Origin: an uncultured Archangium sp.
GTDB taxonomy: Bacteria > Myxococcota > Myxococcia > Myxococcales > Myxococcaceae
NCBI GenBank assembly: GCA_903905455.1
Contig: CAIVGN010000017.1
Location: forward strand, 1 to 64,000
DNA length: 64,000 bases
Direction of reading: 5' to 3'
The notes under the pieces are model-generated. The model had not been told where the DNA came from. It saw only the letters and a program-made list of their open reading frames with translations, and did no database searches. Position 1 is the first letter of the stretch; each line of letters opens with the position of its first letter. The translations under genes were made by a program, and so were the position numbers. Below, in pieces: positions 1-7,760 of the stretch.

Positions 1-936
1 CGCGAGGGCTTCGCGGCGGTGAAGTTGCCGTCCAAGACCATCCGCGAGGAGGTGGGACTCGAGCGCCGCCGCTACCTGAAGCTGGTGCAGACGGTGACCT
101 GGAACACGCTGTCGGCCTTCGACCCCGACGTGCTGGTGGTCGACACCTCGCCCACCGGGAGCTTCGAGGAGCTCATCCCCGTGCTGCGCTGGCGGCAGAA
201 GAATGTCTTCGTCTTCCGCGAGCAGCGCGAGTCGGCGGCGCAGTCCCCGCTGATGCAGGCCACCTTGCCCCTCTACGACGCGGTCATCGTGCCGCACCTC
301 GAGGCGAGCGCGGTGGGGCCGGTGCCCGAGCCACACAAGCTGCGCGCGGTGGGGCCCATTCTCATTCGCGAGCGCGCGGAGTTGCCCTCGCGGGACGAAG
401 CGCGGCGCCGGCTCGGCCTCGGCGCCGAGGAGCGCGTGGTCTACGCGTCGTTCGGTGGCGGGGGAGACCCCGAGGGCGCGGCCGCCCTGGCGCTGACCTC
501 GGAGGTGGTGCGAGCCATCGGCGGCCTCAGGCTGGTGGTGGGCAGCGGGCCTTTGCAGCGCAAGGGGCCTCCGGTGGTGCCCGGCGCGATGGTCGTCTCG
601 GGCATCTACCCCGCGCTCGACCTGTTGCCGGCCTTCGACGTCGCGGTGACGGCCGCCGGGTACAACGCGGTGCACGAGCTGTGTTTCGCCGGCGTGCCCG
701 CGGTGCTGGTGCCCTTCGAGCGCGTGCTCGATGACCAGGACCAGCGCGCGCGGTTGGTGCACGAGGCGGGCGCGGGCCGGGCCCTGCCGGTGCTCACCCG
801 GGACGGGTTGACCGCGGCGCTGCGCGAGGTGCTCGAGCCGCAGCGGCGCAAGGCGATGTCGAAGGCCGCCCTGGCGCTGGTGCCGAAGAACGGAGCCGAG
901 GCCGCCGCCCGGGTGGTGCTCGAGGTGCTGCGGTGA
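1..936 (+). CDS. MurG-like glycosyltransferase, 5' end outside the window
   Basis: The reading frame is open from the first base (REGFAAVKLPSK...), so this is the 3' part of a longer gene; the in-frame GTG at 19 is unlikely to be the true start. The VKLPS segment followed by 'DPDVLVVDTSPTG' resembles the predicted-glycosyltransferase family COG4671, a GT-B relative of MurG. The C-terminal half shows the nucleotide-sugar-binding pattern: YASFGGGGD, then VTAAGYNAVHELCFAGVPAVLVPF, which places a sugar-nucleotide donor site there. No signal peptide or membrane segment is visible. Its TGA overlaps the GTG of the next radical SAM gene, so the two are translationally coupled. Donor and acceptor cannot be inferred. 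Confidence 0.8.
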   Translation, partial: REGFAAVKLPSKTIREEVGLERRRYLKLVQTVTWNTLSAFDPDVLVVDTSPTGSFEELIPVLRWRQKNVFVFREQRESAAQSPLMQATLPLYDAVIVPHLEASAVGPVPEPHKLRAVGPILIRERAELPSRDEARRRLGLGAEERVVYASFGGGGDPEGAAALALTSEVVRAIGGLRLVVGSGPLQRKGPPVVPGAMVVSGIYPALDLLPAFDVAVTAAGYNAVHELCFAGVPAVLVPFERVLDDQDQRARLVHEAGAGRALPVLTRDGLTAALREVLEPQRRKAMSKAALALVPKNGAEAAARVVLEVLR

Positions 937-1961
937 ACCCGCGCCACGAGCGGCTGCTTGGCTTCGTGGAGGGCGTGCCGCGCACCGGCCCCGAGACGGT
1001 GCACATCGACGTGACCAACGCGTGCAACCTCGACTGCGTCACCTGCTGGAACTACGGGCCCGCGCTCGCGACGCCCAAGACCGTGGGGTGGAAGCGCCAG
1101 CGCATCGAGCGCGAGGTCTTCTTACGGGTGCTCGACGAGGTGGCGGCGACGGGCGTGGAGCGCATCGTCATCTCCGGGGGCGGCGAGCCCTTCACGCACC
1201 CCGACATCGACACCTTCCTGCGCGCGGTGAAGGCCAAGGGCCTGCGGCTGACGTTGATCAGCAACGGGACGCTGTGTGACTTCGTCCACGTGCGCACCCT
1301 GGGCATCGACCAGCTGCTGCTCAACGTGGCCTCGGCCTCGCCGCAGACCTACGCCGCGTACCACCCCAACCAGCCGCCCGAGACCTTCCACCGGCTGATG
1401 GCCGGCGTGGAGCTGCTGCGTGGGGTGACCGCGGTGAACATGGTGCAGGTGATCAACGGCCTCAACGCGCACGAGCTGGTGGCCATGGTCGAGCTCGCGC
1501 ACCGCGTGGGCGCACGCTGCAGCTTCAAGGTGGGTGACGTGCCCCCGGGAACGGAGCACTTCGCGCTCACCGAGCTGCAACGCGAGCGGCTGCTCACGAG
1601 TTCGCTGAAGGACGCGCGCAAGAAGGCGAAGGAACTCGGCGTGCGGCACAACCTCGACGCCTACGAGCAGCAGCTGCGCGGGCAACACGACGGGCCCTTG
1701 CCCGACTGCTTCGCGGGCTACCTGTACTCGCGCATCTCCGTCGACGGCCGGGTGTTCTTCTGCTGCGCGCACATCGACGCGGGCCACGTGCAGGAAGGGC
1801 CCTTCGAGCAGGTGTGGCGCAGCCCGCGGTACCAGGCGCTGCGGCAACGGCTCGCGCGCAAGGAGCTGTTCCCCGCGTGCGCCCGCTGCGGGAAACACGA
1901 CATGAACCACGCGGCCGAAGAAGAACTCGCCGAGCTGCGGGACGCGGGCGTGCTGCCGTGA
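933..1961 (+). CDS. radical SAM protein with SPASM-like C-terminus
   Basis: A 342-residue radical SAM enzyme. Cys31, Cys35 and Cys38 (CNLDCVTC) form the CxxxCxxC motif for the SAM-binding 4Fe-4S cluster, and ISGGGEPFTHPD is the SAM-contacting GGE region. The C-terminal part has further cysteines (DCFAGY, FFCCAH, CARCGKH) typical of a SPASM/twitch auxiliary-cluster domain. Such enzymes modify peptides, sugars or cofactors. The GTG start overlaps the glycosyltransferase stop (GTGA), and its own TGA overlaps the next radical SAM gene. No small precursor peptide is visible next to it, so a carbohydrate or cofactor substrate is as likely as a peptide. Confidence 0.85.
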   Translation: MNPRHERLLGFVEGVPRTGPETVHIDVTNACNLDCVTCWNYGPALATPKTVGWKRQRIEREVFLRVLDEVAATGVERIVISGGGEPFTHPDIDTFLRAVKAKGLRLTLISNGTLCDFVHVRTLGIDQLLLNVASASPQTYAAYHPNQPPETFHRLMAGVELLRGVTAVNMVQVINGLNAHELVAMVELAHRVGARCSFKVGDVPPGTEHFALTELQRERLLTSSLKDARKKAKELGVRHNLDAYEQQLRGQHDGPLPDCFAGYLYSRISVDGRVFFCCAHIDAGHVQEGPFEQVWRSPRYQALRQRLARKELFPACARCGKHDMNHAAEEELAELRDAGVLP

Positions 1962-2830
1962 GCGCGATGCGAGCCACGGTCTCGTGGAACATCGTCGGCG
2001 GATGCAACTACCGCTGCAGCTACTGCGTGCAGAAACACGCGCCGGGACTGGGCGCCCCCAGTGACGAGGAGCTCGAGGCCGCGCTCACCACCCTGGAGCG
2101 GCTCGAGGGGCGCTGGGAGTTCAAGATCTCCGGCGGCGAGCCCTTCTTGCTCAAGCGCCTGCCCGAGGTGGCCCGGCGACTCGCAGCGCGCGGTCACCTG
2201 GTGTCGGTGCTCACCAACCTCAGCGCCCCCACGCGCGTGCTCTTCGAGTTCATCGACGCGGCCGGCGCGCAGCTGCGGACCTTCAGCTGCTCGCTGCACC
2301 GCGAGGAGACCACCGAGCCCGAGTTCCTGGAGAAGGCGCAGGCGATCAAGGCCCGGCTCGGGGCGCTCCCGCGGGCGACCTTCGTGGTCAACAGCGTCAT
2401 CGTCCCGGGGCAGGTGGAGACGGTGGCCGCGAGCCGCGCGAGGTTCGAGGCCGCGGGTCTCAAGTTCTACCCCCAGGTGATGCGCCAGGACGGCAAGGCG
2501 GTCACCTACGAGCCCGCCGAAGAGGCGCTGCTGCACGAGGCCTTCGATGATCTCGTGGGGCCGGGGCAGATGAACCGGGGCTACGCGCTCAAGGGCCGCC
2601 TGTGCCACGCCGGCGCGAAGTACTTCATCATTCACCCGCGCGGAGACGCCTTCGCCTGCTACCCGGGCAAGCGGGCGCGGGAGGGGCACCTGGGCAACGT
2701 CTTCGCCGGCACGCTGACCCTGCGAGAGGGCCCCCAGCCGTGCCCCTACGAGGTGTGCCCCTGCACCGTGCCCCAGAACCGCGGCCTCATCGAAGGCTTC
2801 GGCAGCGCGGCGCTCAGCGAACCCGACTGA
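1958..2830 (+). CDS. second radical SAM protein
   Basis: A 290-residue radical SAM protein with Cys16, Cys20 and Cys23 (CNYRCSYC) and KISGGEPFLL as the SAM-contact motif. The C-terminal region has LCHAGA, a FACYPG segment and PCPYEVCPC, consistent with at least one auxiliary Fe-S cluster. GTG 1958 is chosen because it overlaps the upstream stop (GTGA); ATG 1967 is the alternative. With the upstream glycosyltransferase and radical SAM gene it forms a tightly coupled three-gene unit that continues leftward beyond the window. Its last 17 bases overlap the convergent acyl-carrier-like gene. The substrate is unknown. Confidence 0.85.
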   Translation: MSAMRATVSWNIVGGCNYRCSYCVQKHAPGLGAPSDEELEAALTTLERLEGRWEFKISGGEPFLLKRLPEVARRLAARGHLVSVLTNLSAPTRVLFEFIDAAGAQLRTFSCSLHREETTEPEFLEKAQAIKARLGALPRATFVVNSVIVPGQVETVAASRARFEAAGLKFYPQVMRQDGKAVTYEPAEEALLHEAFDDLVGPGQMNRGYALKGRLCHAGAKYFIIHPRGDAFACYPGKRAREGHLGNVFAGTLTLREGPQPCPYEVCPCTVPQNRGLIEGFGSAALSEPD

Positions 2831-3026
2831 TGTACTCGTGGCACCCGGTGACACTTGCCAGCTGCGGGTAGTCCTCGCGCGGGATGTCGAAGTCGAGGCG
2901 CTCGCTGAGCCTGATCACGAAGCGCATGAAGCCAGACGACTGGATGTCGATCGGCTCCCGCAGCGACAGCTCCTGGTGCAACGCAACCGGATCAACGCGG
3001 ATCATGTGGTGATTCGACATCTGCAT
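2814..3026 (-). CDS. acyl carrier protein-like small protein
   Basis: A 70-residue protein. The segment IDIQSSGFMRFVIRLSERL followed by DIPREDYPQLASVTG matches the second and third helices of acyl/peptidyl carrier proteins, with Ser in QSS taking the place of the Ser in DSL that carries phosphopantetheine. The Asp and Leu around this serine are not conserved, so modification is likely but not certain. ATG 3026 follows GGGGGA at a suitable distance; ATG 3020 is a second option. It converges on, and overlaps by 17 bases, the end of the radical SAM gene. No ketosynthase or other fatty-acid or polyketide gene is nearby, so it may act in trans or carry an intermediate for neighbouring enzymes. Confidence 0.7.
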   Translation of the reverse strand: MQMSNHHMIRVDPVALHQELSLREPIDIQSSGFMRFVIRLSERLDFDIPREDYPQLASVTGCHEYISRVR

Positions 3027-3180
3027 GCAGTCCCCCGGTGTGTGGTCCGAATTGCCTGAGCAAGCGCCGATCCACCTCCGTGTGGCCATGCGGCGACCTA
3101 CGGGGGAGAAGCGGCTTACGCAAAACACGCGCGCGCGATGCAGGTGTTGCAGCGGCGTCATTGAGGTACAGGGACGGGGA

Positions 3181-3408
3181 ATGCGCACGCTCGCCACCCT
3201 CTCTGTCGGAGCCACCGCGGCCGTGCGGGGGCTCCACCTGGCCGAGCGCGAGGCGACGTGGTTGCGGGCGGTTGGCCTCTTTGAAGGGGTCGAGGTCACG
3301 CCCCTGCGGTTCGCGCCCTTAGGCGGGCCGATGCACCTGCGCACCAGCACGGGCGCCGAGCTGGCCGTGGATCTCGAGTTGGCGCAGTGCGTCGAGGTGT
3401 CGTCGTGA
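3181..3408 (+). CDS. feoA: FeoA-like ferrous iron transport protein
   Basis: A 75-residue protein with the SH3-like FeoA fold pattern: MRTLATLSVGATAAVRGL, then GLFEGVEVTPLRFAPLGGP and a final beta strand. FeoA proteins are small cytosolic partners of the FeoB iron permease. Length fits the family (about 75-85 residues). A GGGGA ribosome-binding sequence lies just before ATG 3181. Its TGA overlaps the GTG start of feoB (GTGA), which supports co-translation. No clear Fur operator was recognised in the 154 bases upstream. Confidence 0.85.
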   Translation: MRTLATLSVGATAAVRGLHLAEREATWLRAVGLFEGVEVTPLRFAPLGGPMHLRTSTGAELAVDLELAQCVEVSS

Positions 3409-5288
3409 GCCACGTGGTGTTGGTGGGCCGGCCGAACGCCGGCAAGTCGTCGCTGTACAACGCGCTGACGGGCGGCTCGGCGAAGGTGGGCAACTTCCCG
3501 GGCATCACCGTGGACGTGCTCGAGGCGCACCTCGAGCTGACCGACGGTGAGCGCATGACGGTGGTGGACTTGCCCGGGGTGTACTCGGTCGAGGGCCACG
3601 CCGACCCCGAGAGCGACGAGGGGCACGCGCGGCGGTACCTGGACGGGCTGGTCACGTCGAAGACGCCGCATCTCATCGCGCAGGTGCTCGACTGCACGCA
3701 GCTCGAGCTGGGGCTGCGGCTGACCAACGAGCTGCGCCGGCGGGGCGCGCCGCTGGTGGTGTTGGCCACGCAACATGACGTGCTGGTGAGCCAGGGCTCG
3801 GAGCTCGACGCGGCGGCGCTCTCGGCGGCCCTGGGGGTCGAGGTGCTGGTGCTCTCGGTGCGCGAGCCCGGCGTGCAGCAGAAGCTGCGGGTCTTCCTGC
3901 AAGACGCCCAGCGGAAGCTGGAGCTGCCCGGCGTCGGCGCCATCGATCCCTCGAAGCTGGCGAAGCAGGTGCTCAAGCCCCTGGCCAACTTCGCGGCGGC
4001 GGCGGCGAAGGCCCGGGCGCGCACCGCGCAGCTCGACGCGGTGTTGCTCCACCCGGTGTTCGCCCCGTTCTTCTTCGTGGGCCTGATGACGCTGCTCTTC
4101 GCCTCGGTGTTCCTCGTGGCCGACCCGGTGACCAGCTTCATCGACGTCATCATCCGCGCGCTGAGCGAGCGCATCGAGAGTGCCCTGGGGCCGGGCATGG
4201 TGACCTCGCTGCTGGTGGACGGGGTGCTGGGCGGCGCGGGGACGGTGCTCGCGTTCCTCCCGCAGATCGTCATCCTCACCATGGCGATGGAGGTCATCGA
4301 GTCTTCGGGGTACCTCTCGCGCGGCACCTTCTTCGTGCACCGCATCCTGAAGCTCGCGGGCCTGGGAGGGCGCTCCTTCGTGCCGCTGCTCACGGCCCAC
4401 GCCTGCGCGGTGCCGGCCATCCAGTCCGCGCGCATCATCCGGGACCCGGGCCAGCGGCTGCTGACCATCCTCGTGTTGCCGCTGATGACCTGTTCAGCGC
4501 GTATTCCCACGTACGGGCTGTTGATCACCACGTTCTTCTCGGACCGGGCGCCGTGGTTCAAGGGCGCGATGTTCGTGGGCCTGTACTTCGCCGGCGTGTT
4601 CTTCGGCTTCGTGGCCTCGGTGGTGCTGGGCCGCAGCATGAAGCGCACCGCGAAGCCACAGCCGCTGGTGCTGGAGATGCCGGCCTACCGGCGCCCGCAG
4701 CTCAAGGTGGTGTTCCGGCTCGGGGCGCGCGCGGCGAGCCGGTTCGTGAAGGAAGTGGGCTCGGTCATCCTCATTGCCTCGGTGGTGTTGTGGGCGCTGC
4801 TCACCGTGCCCGGGCCCTCGAGCGTGGAGGCCTCGCACGCGGCGCCCCCCGGCTCGTCGGCGCGGGTGCAGGCGATGCACGGGAGCCTCGCGGCCTGGGT
4901 CGGCCGCGCGCTCGAGCCCATCACCCGGCCCGCGGGCTTCGACTGGCGGCTCAACGTGGGCCTCATCGGCTCGGTCGGCGCGCGCGAGCTGATGGTGGGT
5001 ACGCTGGGCGTCATCTTCGGCATCGAAGGCGATGAAGACGTCGCGCCGCTGTCGGCGGAGATCCGCGAGGCGCGCACCGCGAGCGGGGCGAAGGCCTACG
5101 GGGTGCCCACGGCGCTGGCCCTGATGGCGTTCTTCATCATCGCCTGCCAGTGCATGAGCACCCTGGCGGCGGTGCGGCGCGAGACGCGCTCGTGGCGCTG
5201 GCCGGCCTTCGTGTTCGCGTACACCTACGGCGCGGCGTGGTTGCTGGCGGTGGTGGTCTTCCAGTCAGCCCGCGCGCTGGGGTTGTGA
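3405..5288 (+). CDS. feoB: FeoB ferrous iron permease
   Basis: A 627-residue inner-membrane iron transporter with an N-terminal GTPase domain. Seen motifs are G1 GRPNAGKSS, the GNFPGIT switch region, G3 DLPGVYS and a late SVRE that could be G5. The G4 position, normally NxxD, reads ATQHD: the guanine-selecting Asn appears to be Thr, so nucleotide specificity may be relaxed. The C-terminal half has the Gate-type transmembrane segments, including VPLLTAHACAVPAI and LPLMTCSARIPTYGL with the Cys expected in the iron path. GTG 3405 is taken because it overlaps feoA. It is shorter than E. coli FeoB (about 770 residues), which is common. Confidence 0.93.
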   Translation: MSHVVLVGRPNAGKSSLYNALTGGSAKVGNFPGITVDVLEAHLELTDGERMTVVDLPGVYSVEGHADPESDEGHARRYLDGLVTSKTPHLIAQVLDCTQLELGLRLTNELRRRGAPLVVLATQHDVLVSQGSELDAAALSAALGVEVLVLSVREPGVQQKLRVFLQDAQRKLELPGVGAIDPSKLAKQVLKPLANFAAAAAKARARTAQLDAVLLHPVFAPFFFVGLMTLLFASVFLVADPVTSFIDVIIRALSERIESALGPGMVTSLLVDGVLGGAGTVLAFLPQIVILTMAMEVIESSGYLSRGTFFVHRILKLAGLGGRSFVPLLTAHACAVPAIQSARIIRDPGQRLLTILVLPLMTCSARIPTYGLLITTFFSDRAPWFKGAMFVGLYFAGVFFGFVASVVLGRSMKRTAKPQPLVLEMPAYRRPQLKVVFRLGARAASRFVKEVGSVILIASVVLWALLTVPGPSSVEASHAAPPGSSARVQAMHGSLAAWVGRALEPITRPAGFDWRLNVGLIGSVGARELMVGTLGVIFGIEGDEDVAPLSAEIREARTASGAKAYGVPTALALMAFFIIACQCMSTLAAVRRETRSWRWPAFVFAYTYGAAWLLAVVVFQSARALGL

Positions 5289-5337
5289 CGCGCAGGGTTC
5301 GTCGTGGTGGGATGGCCGGCGTCTCGGTGAGGGAACG

Positions 5338-6015
5338 ATGCTCAAGCGGTGGCTCGGTACAGATGGGTGGGGCGCGGTGATGGGCACGCTGCTGCTGCTC
5401 GGCTTCGGCTTGTTCGTCATCTTCATCAGCGCGGCCGACCTCCGCGAGGCGGCGCGTACCGAGCCCGTGGAGCGCACCTGCGCGTCGTGGCTCGCGGACC
5501 CGTCGGGCGCGCGGTGGATCCGCTTGAGCGGCTGCCGGTTGGATCTCGCCGAGGCGGCCTCGCGCCGGTGGAAGGGGTGGCGCTCGGTGAAGGACGGCGG
5601 CGTCGTCGGCGCGCGCTACCTCGAGCTCTTTCTCCCGCTCTACGTCGGTGACCAGCCGCCCGAGAAGCCGCGCGCCGTGCTCGCCACCACCGAGAAGCCG
5701 CTTTTGGCGTTGATGGACGGCATCACCGCGCTGCCCCCCGAGCAGGTCGACGCGTACCTGCAGGCGCACGAGAGCGAGTTCCGGGAGTTGCTCGAGCCGA
5801 AGACCATCACCGGCTACGTCGAGCCGGTGAAGAGCATCGGCGCGAACTCGGCGCTCTCGTTCCTCACCGACGAAGACGCGGTGGTCCTCGAGCAGGGCCG
5901 GGAGCCGCGGCGCGCGAACTCCGTCTTTGGGCTGGTGGTCGGCCTGTTCTGCGTGGCCCTCGGGGTGCGCTCGTTGGGGCGCCGCTTCATGCTCGAGCGC
6001 GACAGCAGCCTGTGA
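5338..6015 (+). CDS. hypothetical protein with two membrane segments
   Basis: A 225-residue protein I do not recognise. A hydrophobic segment at about residues 13-32 (GTLLLLGFGLFVIFISA) and a second near 197-212 (VFGLVVGLFCVALGV) frame a roughly 160-residue domain, probably outside the cytoplasm, with two cysteines (ERTCASW and LSGCRLD). ATG 5338 is preceded by GAGGGA. Its stop overlaps the GTG of the TPR gene (GTGA), and a response regulator gene follows, suggesting one transcript. Two-membrane-segment proteins of this shape are common in myxobacteria; no function is assigned. Confidence 0.75.
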   Translation: MLKRWLGTDGWGAVMGTLLLLGFGLFVIFISAADLREAARTEPVERTCASWLADPSGARWIRLSGCRLDLAEAASRRWKGWRSVKDGGVVGARYLELFLPLYVGDQPPEKPRAVLATTEKPLLALMDGITALPPEQVDAYLQAHESEFRELLEPKTITGYVEPVKSIGANSALSFLTDEDAVVLEQGREPRRANSVFGLVVGLFCVALGVRSLGRRFMLERDSSL

Positions 6016-6947
6016 ACTGGCGCGGGTGTGGTGGGCTCGTCCCGCTCGCGGTCGTCGGCCTCGGGTGGACGCTCCTCGTCGTGCGTCGGGCCCGGGTGCT
6101 CCGGCGCCTGCGGAGCGGAGAGCTCTCTGGGATCGGCGCGCGGCCCCTGGTGGGCGTGCTCTACGAAGAATACGGGGAGGGGCGGCTGTACCCGCGCGTG
6201 CTCGAGGCCGCGAAGGTGCTGCCCGCGCCGACGGGACCGCTCGGGGTCCACGTGCTCAATCGCCTGGTGTGCATCGAGGTCGCCGCGGGTCGCTACCGCG
6301 AGGCGCTCGAGTGGCGCGGGCGCTGGCGAACGCTCGCGGGCACCGGCGACTTCGAGCGCCTGGTGCGGATCAACGAGGCCGAGGCCGTGGCGTGCCTGGG
6401 GCAGCTCGAGGCGTCGCTCGCGCTGACGGATTTCACCGACGCGCGCAGCCCCTTCGTGCGCACGGGGCGCGCCCTGCACCGGGCCTGGGTCCTGGCCGAG
6501 CTCGGGCGCCTCGACGAGGGGCGCGCGGCGCTGCGAGCGGAAGACGTGGCGCTCGCTCAACTTCCATCGGCCTTCTCCGCCGAGTGGCACTTCGCCCGCT
6601 TCGCGCTCGAGTTCGCCGCGCGCGATTGGAAGGCCGCCGCCGCCGCGCTGGTCGATGCGGGCCGGGTCGTGGAGCGTGAGTCGAGCCGGCGGAACCTCGC
6701 GTTCTTGAGCGGGCGCCTCGCCTTCGCGCAGGAGGACTTCACCTTGGCCCTCGCGCACTTCGAGCGCGGCGCGGCGTCGGTGTACCGGGCCCAGGGCGGC
6801 GCCGCGCTGCTCGAGTGGGGCGAGGCCCTGGCGCGCCTGGGCCGGCCTGCGGAAGCGCGCGCTGCGTGGCAGCGGTGCCTCGCGGAGGACGCCCAGTCTC
6901 CCTGTGCGGCGGGGGCAGCCGCGCGCCTCGGGGCTGATCAGGCGTAG
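6012..6947 (+). CDS. membrane-anchored TPR-like protein
   Basis: A 311-residue protein with an N-terminal membrane anchor (GLVPLAVVGLGWTLLVV, residues 8-24) followed by alpha-helical repeats with the alternating Ala/Leu pattern of tetratricopeptide repeats, for example REALEWRGRWRTLAGTG and the final GGAALLEWGEALARLGRPAEA unit. Repeats of this kind are protein-protein interaction platforms. GTG 6012 overlaps the upstream stop. Ten bases after its TAG the regulator gene begins, so the three genes probably share a transcript. The partner is unknown. Confidence 0.75.
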   Translation: MNWRGCGGLVPLAVVGLGWTLLVVRRARVLRRLRSGELSGIGARPLVGVLYEEYGEGRLYPRVLEAAKVLPAPTGPLGVHVLNRLVCIEVAAGRYREALEWRGRWRTLAGTGDFERLVRINEAEAVACLGQLEASLALTDFTDARSPFVRTGRALHRAWVLAELGRLDEGRAALRAEDVALAQLPSAFSAEWHFARFALEFAARDWKAAAAALVDAGRVVERESSRRNLAFLSGRLAFAQEDFTLALAHFERGAASVYRAQGGAALLEWGEALARLGRPAEARAAWQRCLAEDAQSPCAAGAAARLGADQA

Positions 6948-6957
6948 GCTCTCGTGC

Positions 6958-7617
6958 GTGCGCGTGCTCGTGGCCATCACCTCGCAGGTCGACCGCGAGC
7001 GCATCTGCGCCTTGCTGGTGCAGACGGGCCACGTCGTCGAGGCGGTGGACACGCGCGATGCCGCGCTCGCCCGGGGGACCCGCGAGCCCTTCGACCTGAC
7101 CGTGCTCGACCCCACGATGGACGTGCTCGAGGCGCTGCGGTTGGCGCGGCCGGGCATGGCGATCCTCCTCGTGACCGAGCCCGGTGACGTCGACGCGCGC
7201 GTGCTGGGGCTCACCCCGGGCGTCGACGAGGCAGTGGGCGCCGACGTCGCGGGCTCGCAGATGGTGGCCCGCGTGGGGGCGCTGCATCGCCGGCTCTCCC
7301 GGGCGCCGCGCCCGCTCGAGGTGCTGGAGGTCGACGGGTGCCGCATCGACCTCGGCGCGCTGACCGCCACGCGCGGGAACCTCATCGTGCAGTTGGGTTC
7401 GCGCGAGGTGGGCATCCTCCGCTGGCTGCACACGCACCGCGAGCGGGTGGTCAGCCAGGCCGAGTTGCTGGAGCAGGTGTGGGGGTGCTCGCCGAACCTG
7501 CAGACGCGCACCGTCGACGTGGCCATCTCGATGCTGCGCACGAAGCTCGAGGTCGACCCGGCCGAGCCCCGCGTGGTGCGCTCGGTGCGGGGCGCGGGGT
7601 ATCGCTGGGGCGGTTGA
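6958..7617 (+). CDS. OmpR/PhoB-type response regulator with atypical receiver
   Basis: About 219 residues: an N-terminal receiver-like domain and a C-terminal winged-helix DNA-binding domain. The latter is clear: LGSREVGILRWLHTHRERVVS, then LLEQVWG, RTVDVAISMLRTKLE and VRSVRGAGYRW. The receiver keeps an Asp in TVLDPT at the usual phosphorylation position. It lacks the acidic pair after the first strand (ITSQVD instead) and shows no obvious conserved Lys, so phosphorylation by a normal kinase is doubtful. GTG 6958 gives a start directly at the first beta strand (VRVLVAIT). No histidine kinase gene is adjacent. Confidence 0.88.
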   Translation: MRVLVAITSQVDRERICALLVQTGHVVEAVDTRDAALARGTREPFDLTVLDPTMDVLEALRLARPGMAILLVTEPGDVDARVLGLTPGVDEAVGADVAGSQMVARVGALHRRLSRAPRPLEVLEVDGCRIDLGALTATRGNLIVQLGSREVGILRWLHTHRERVVSQAELLEQVWGCSPNLQTRTVDVAISMLRTKLEVDPAEPRVVRSVRGAGYRWGG

Positions 7618-7651
7618 CACCGGCAGTCATGAGCTGGAGGTCGGAAGGCAA

Positions 7652-7694
7652 CTCCCTCGCCCTGCGAGAGCGGGGAGAGGGCCGGGGTGAGGGG
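7652..7694. repeat. REP-like palindromic intergenic element
   Basis: The sequence beginning CTCCCTCGCCCTGCGAGAGC and continuing into GGGGAGAGGGCCGGGGTGAGGGG can fold into an imperfect hairpin (CCCTC pairing with GAGGG). It matches from memory a short palindromic repeat type scattered between genes in many GC-rich proteobacterial genomes. It sits between the response regulator stop and the melibiase-like gene. Only one copy is in this window, so its repeat nature here rests on recognition, not on counting. Confidence 0.55.
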
Positions 7695-7760
7695 CCGAAC
7701 TGGGCACGACCGCCCGACTGCTTTTCAAACAAGACCTGCCGCACGCCTCGACTCCGCGGG

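Noticed and set aside
3027-4400. Extended minus-strand frame upstream of the acyl-carrier-like gene
   Set aside because: Only the last 70 residues look like a protein; the rest is antisense to feoA/feoB.
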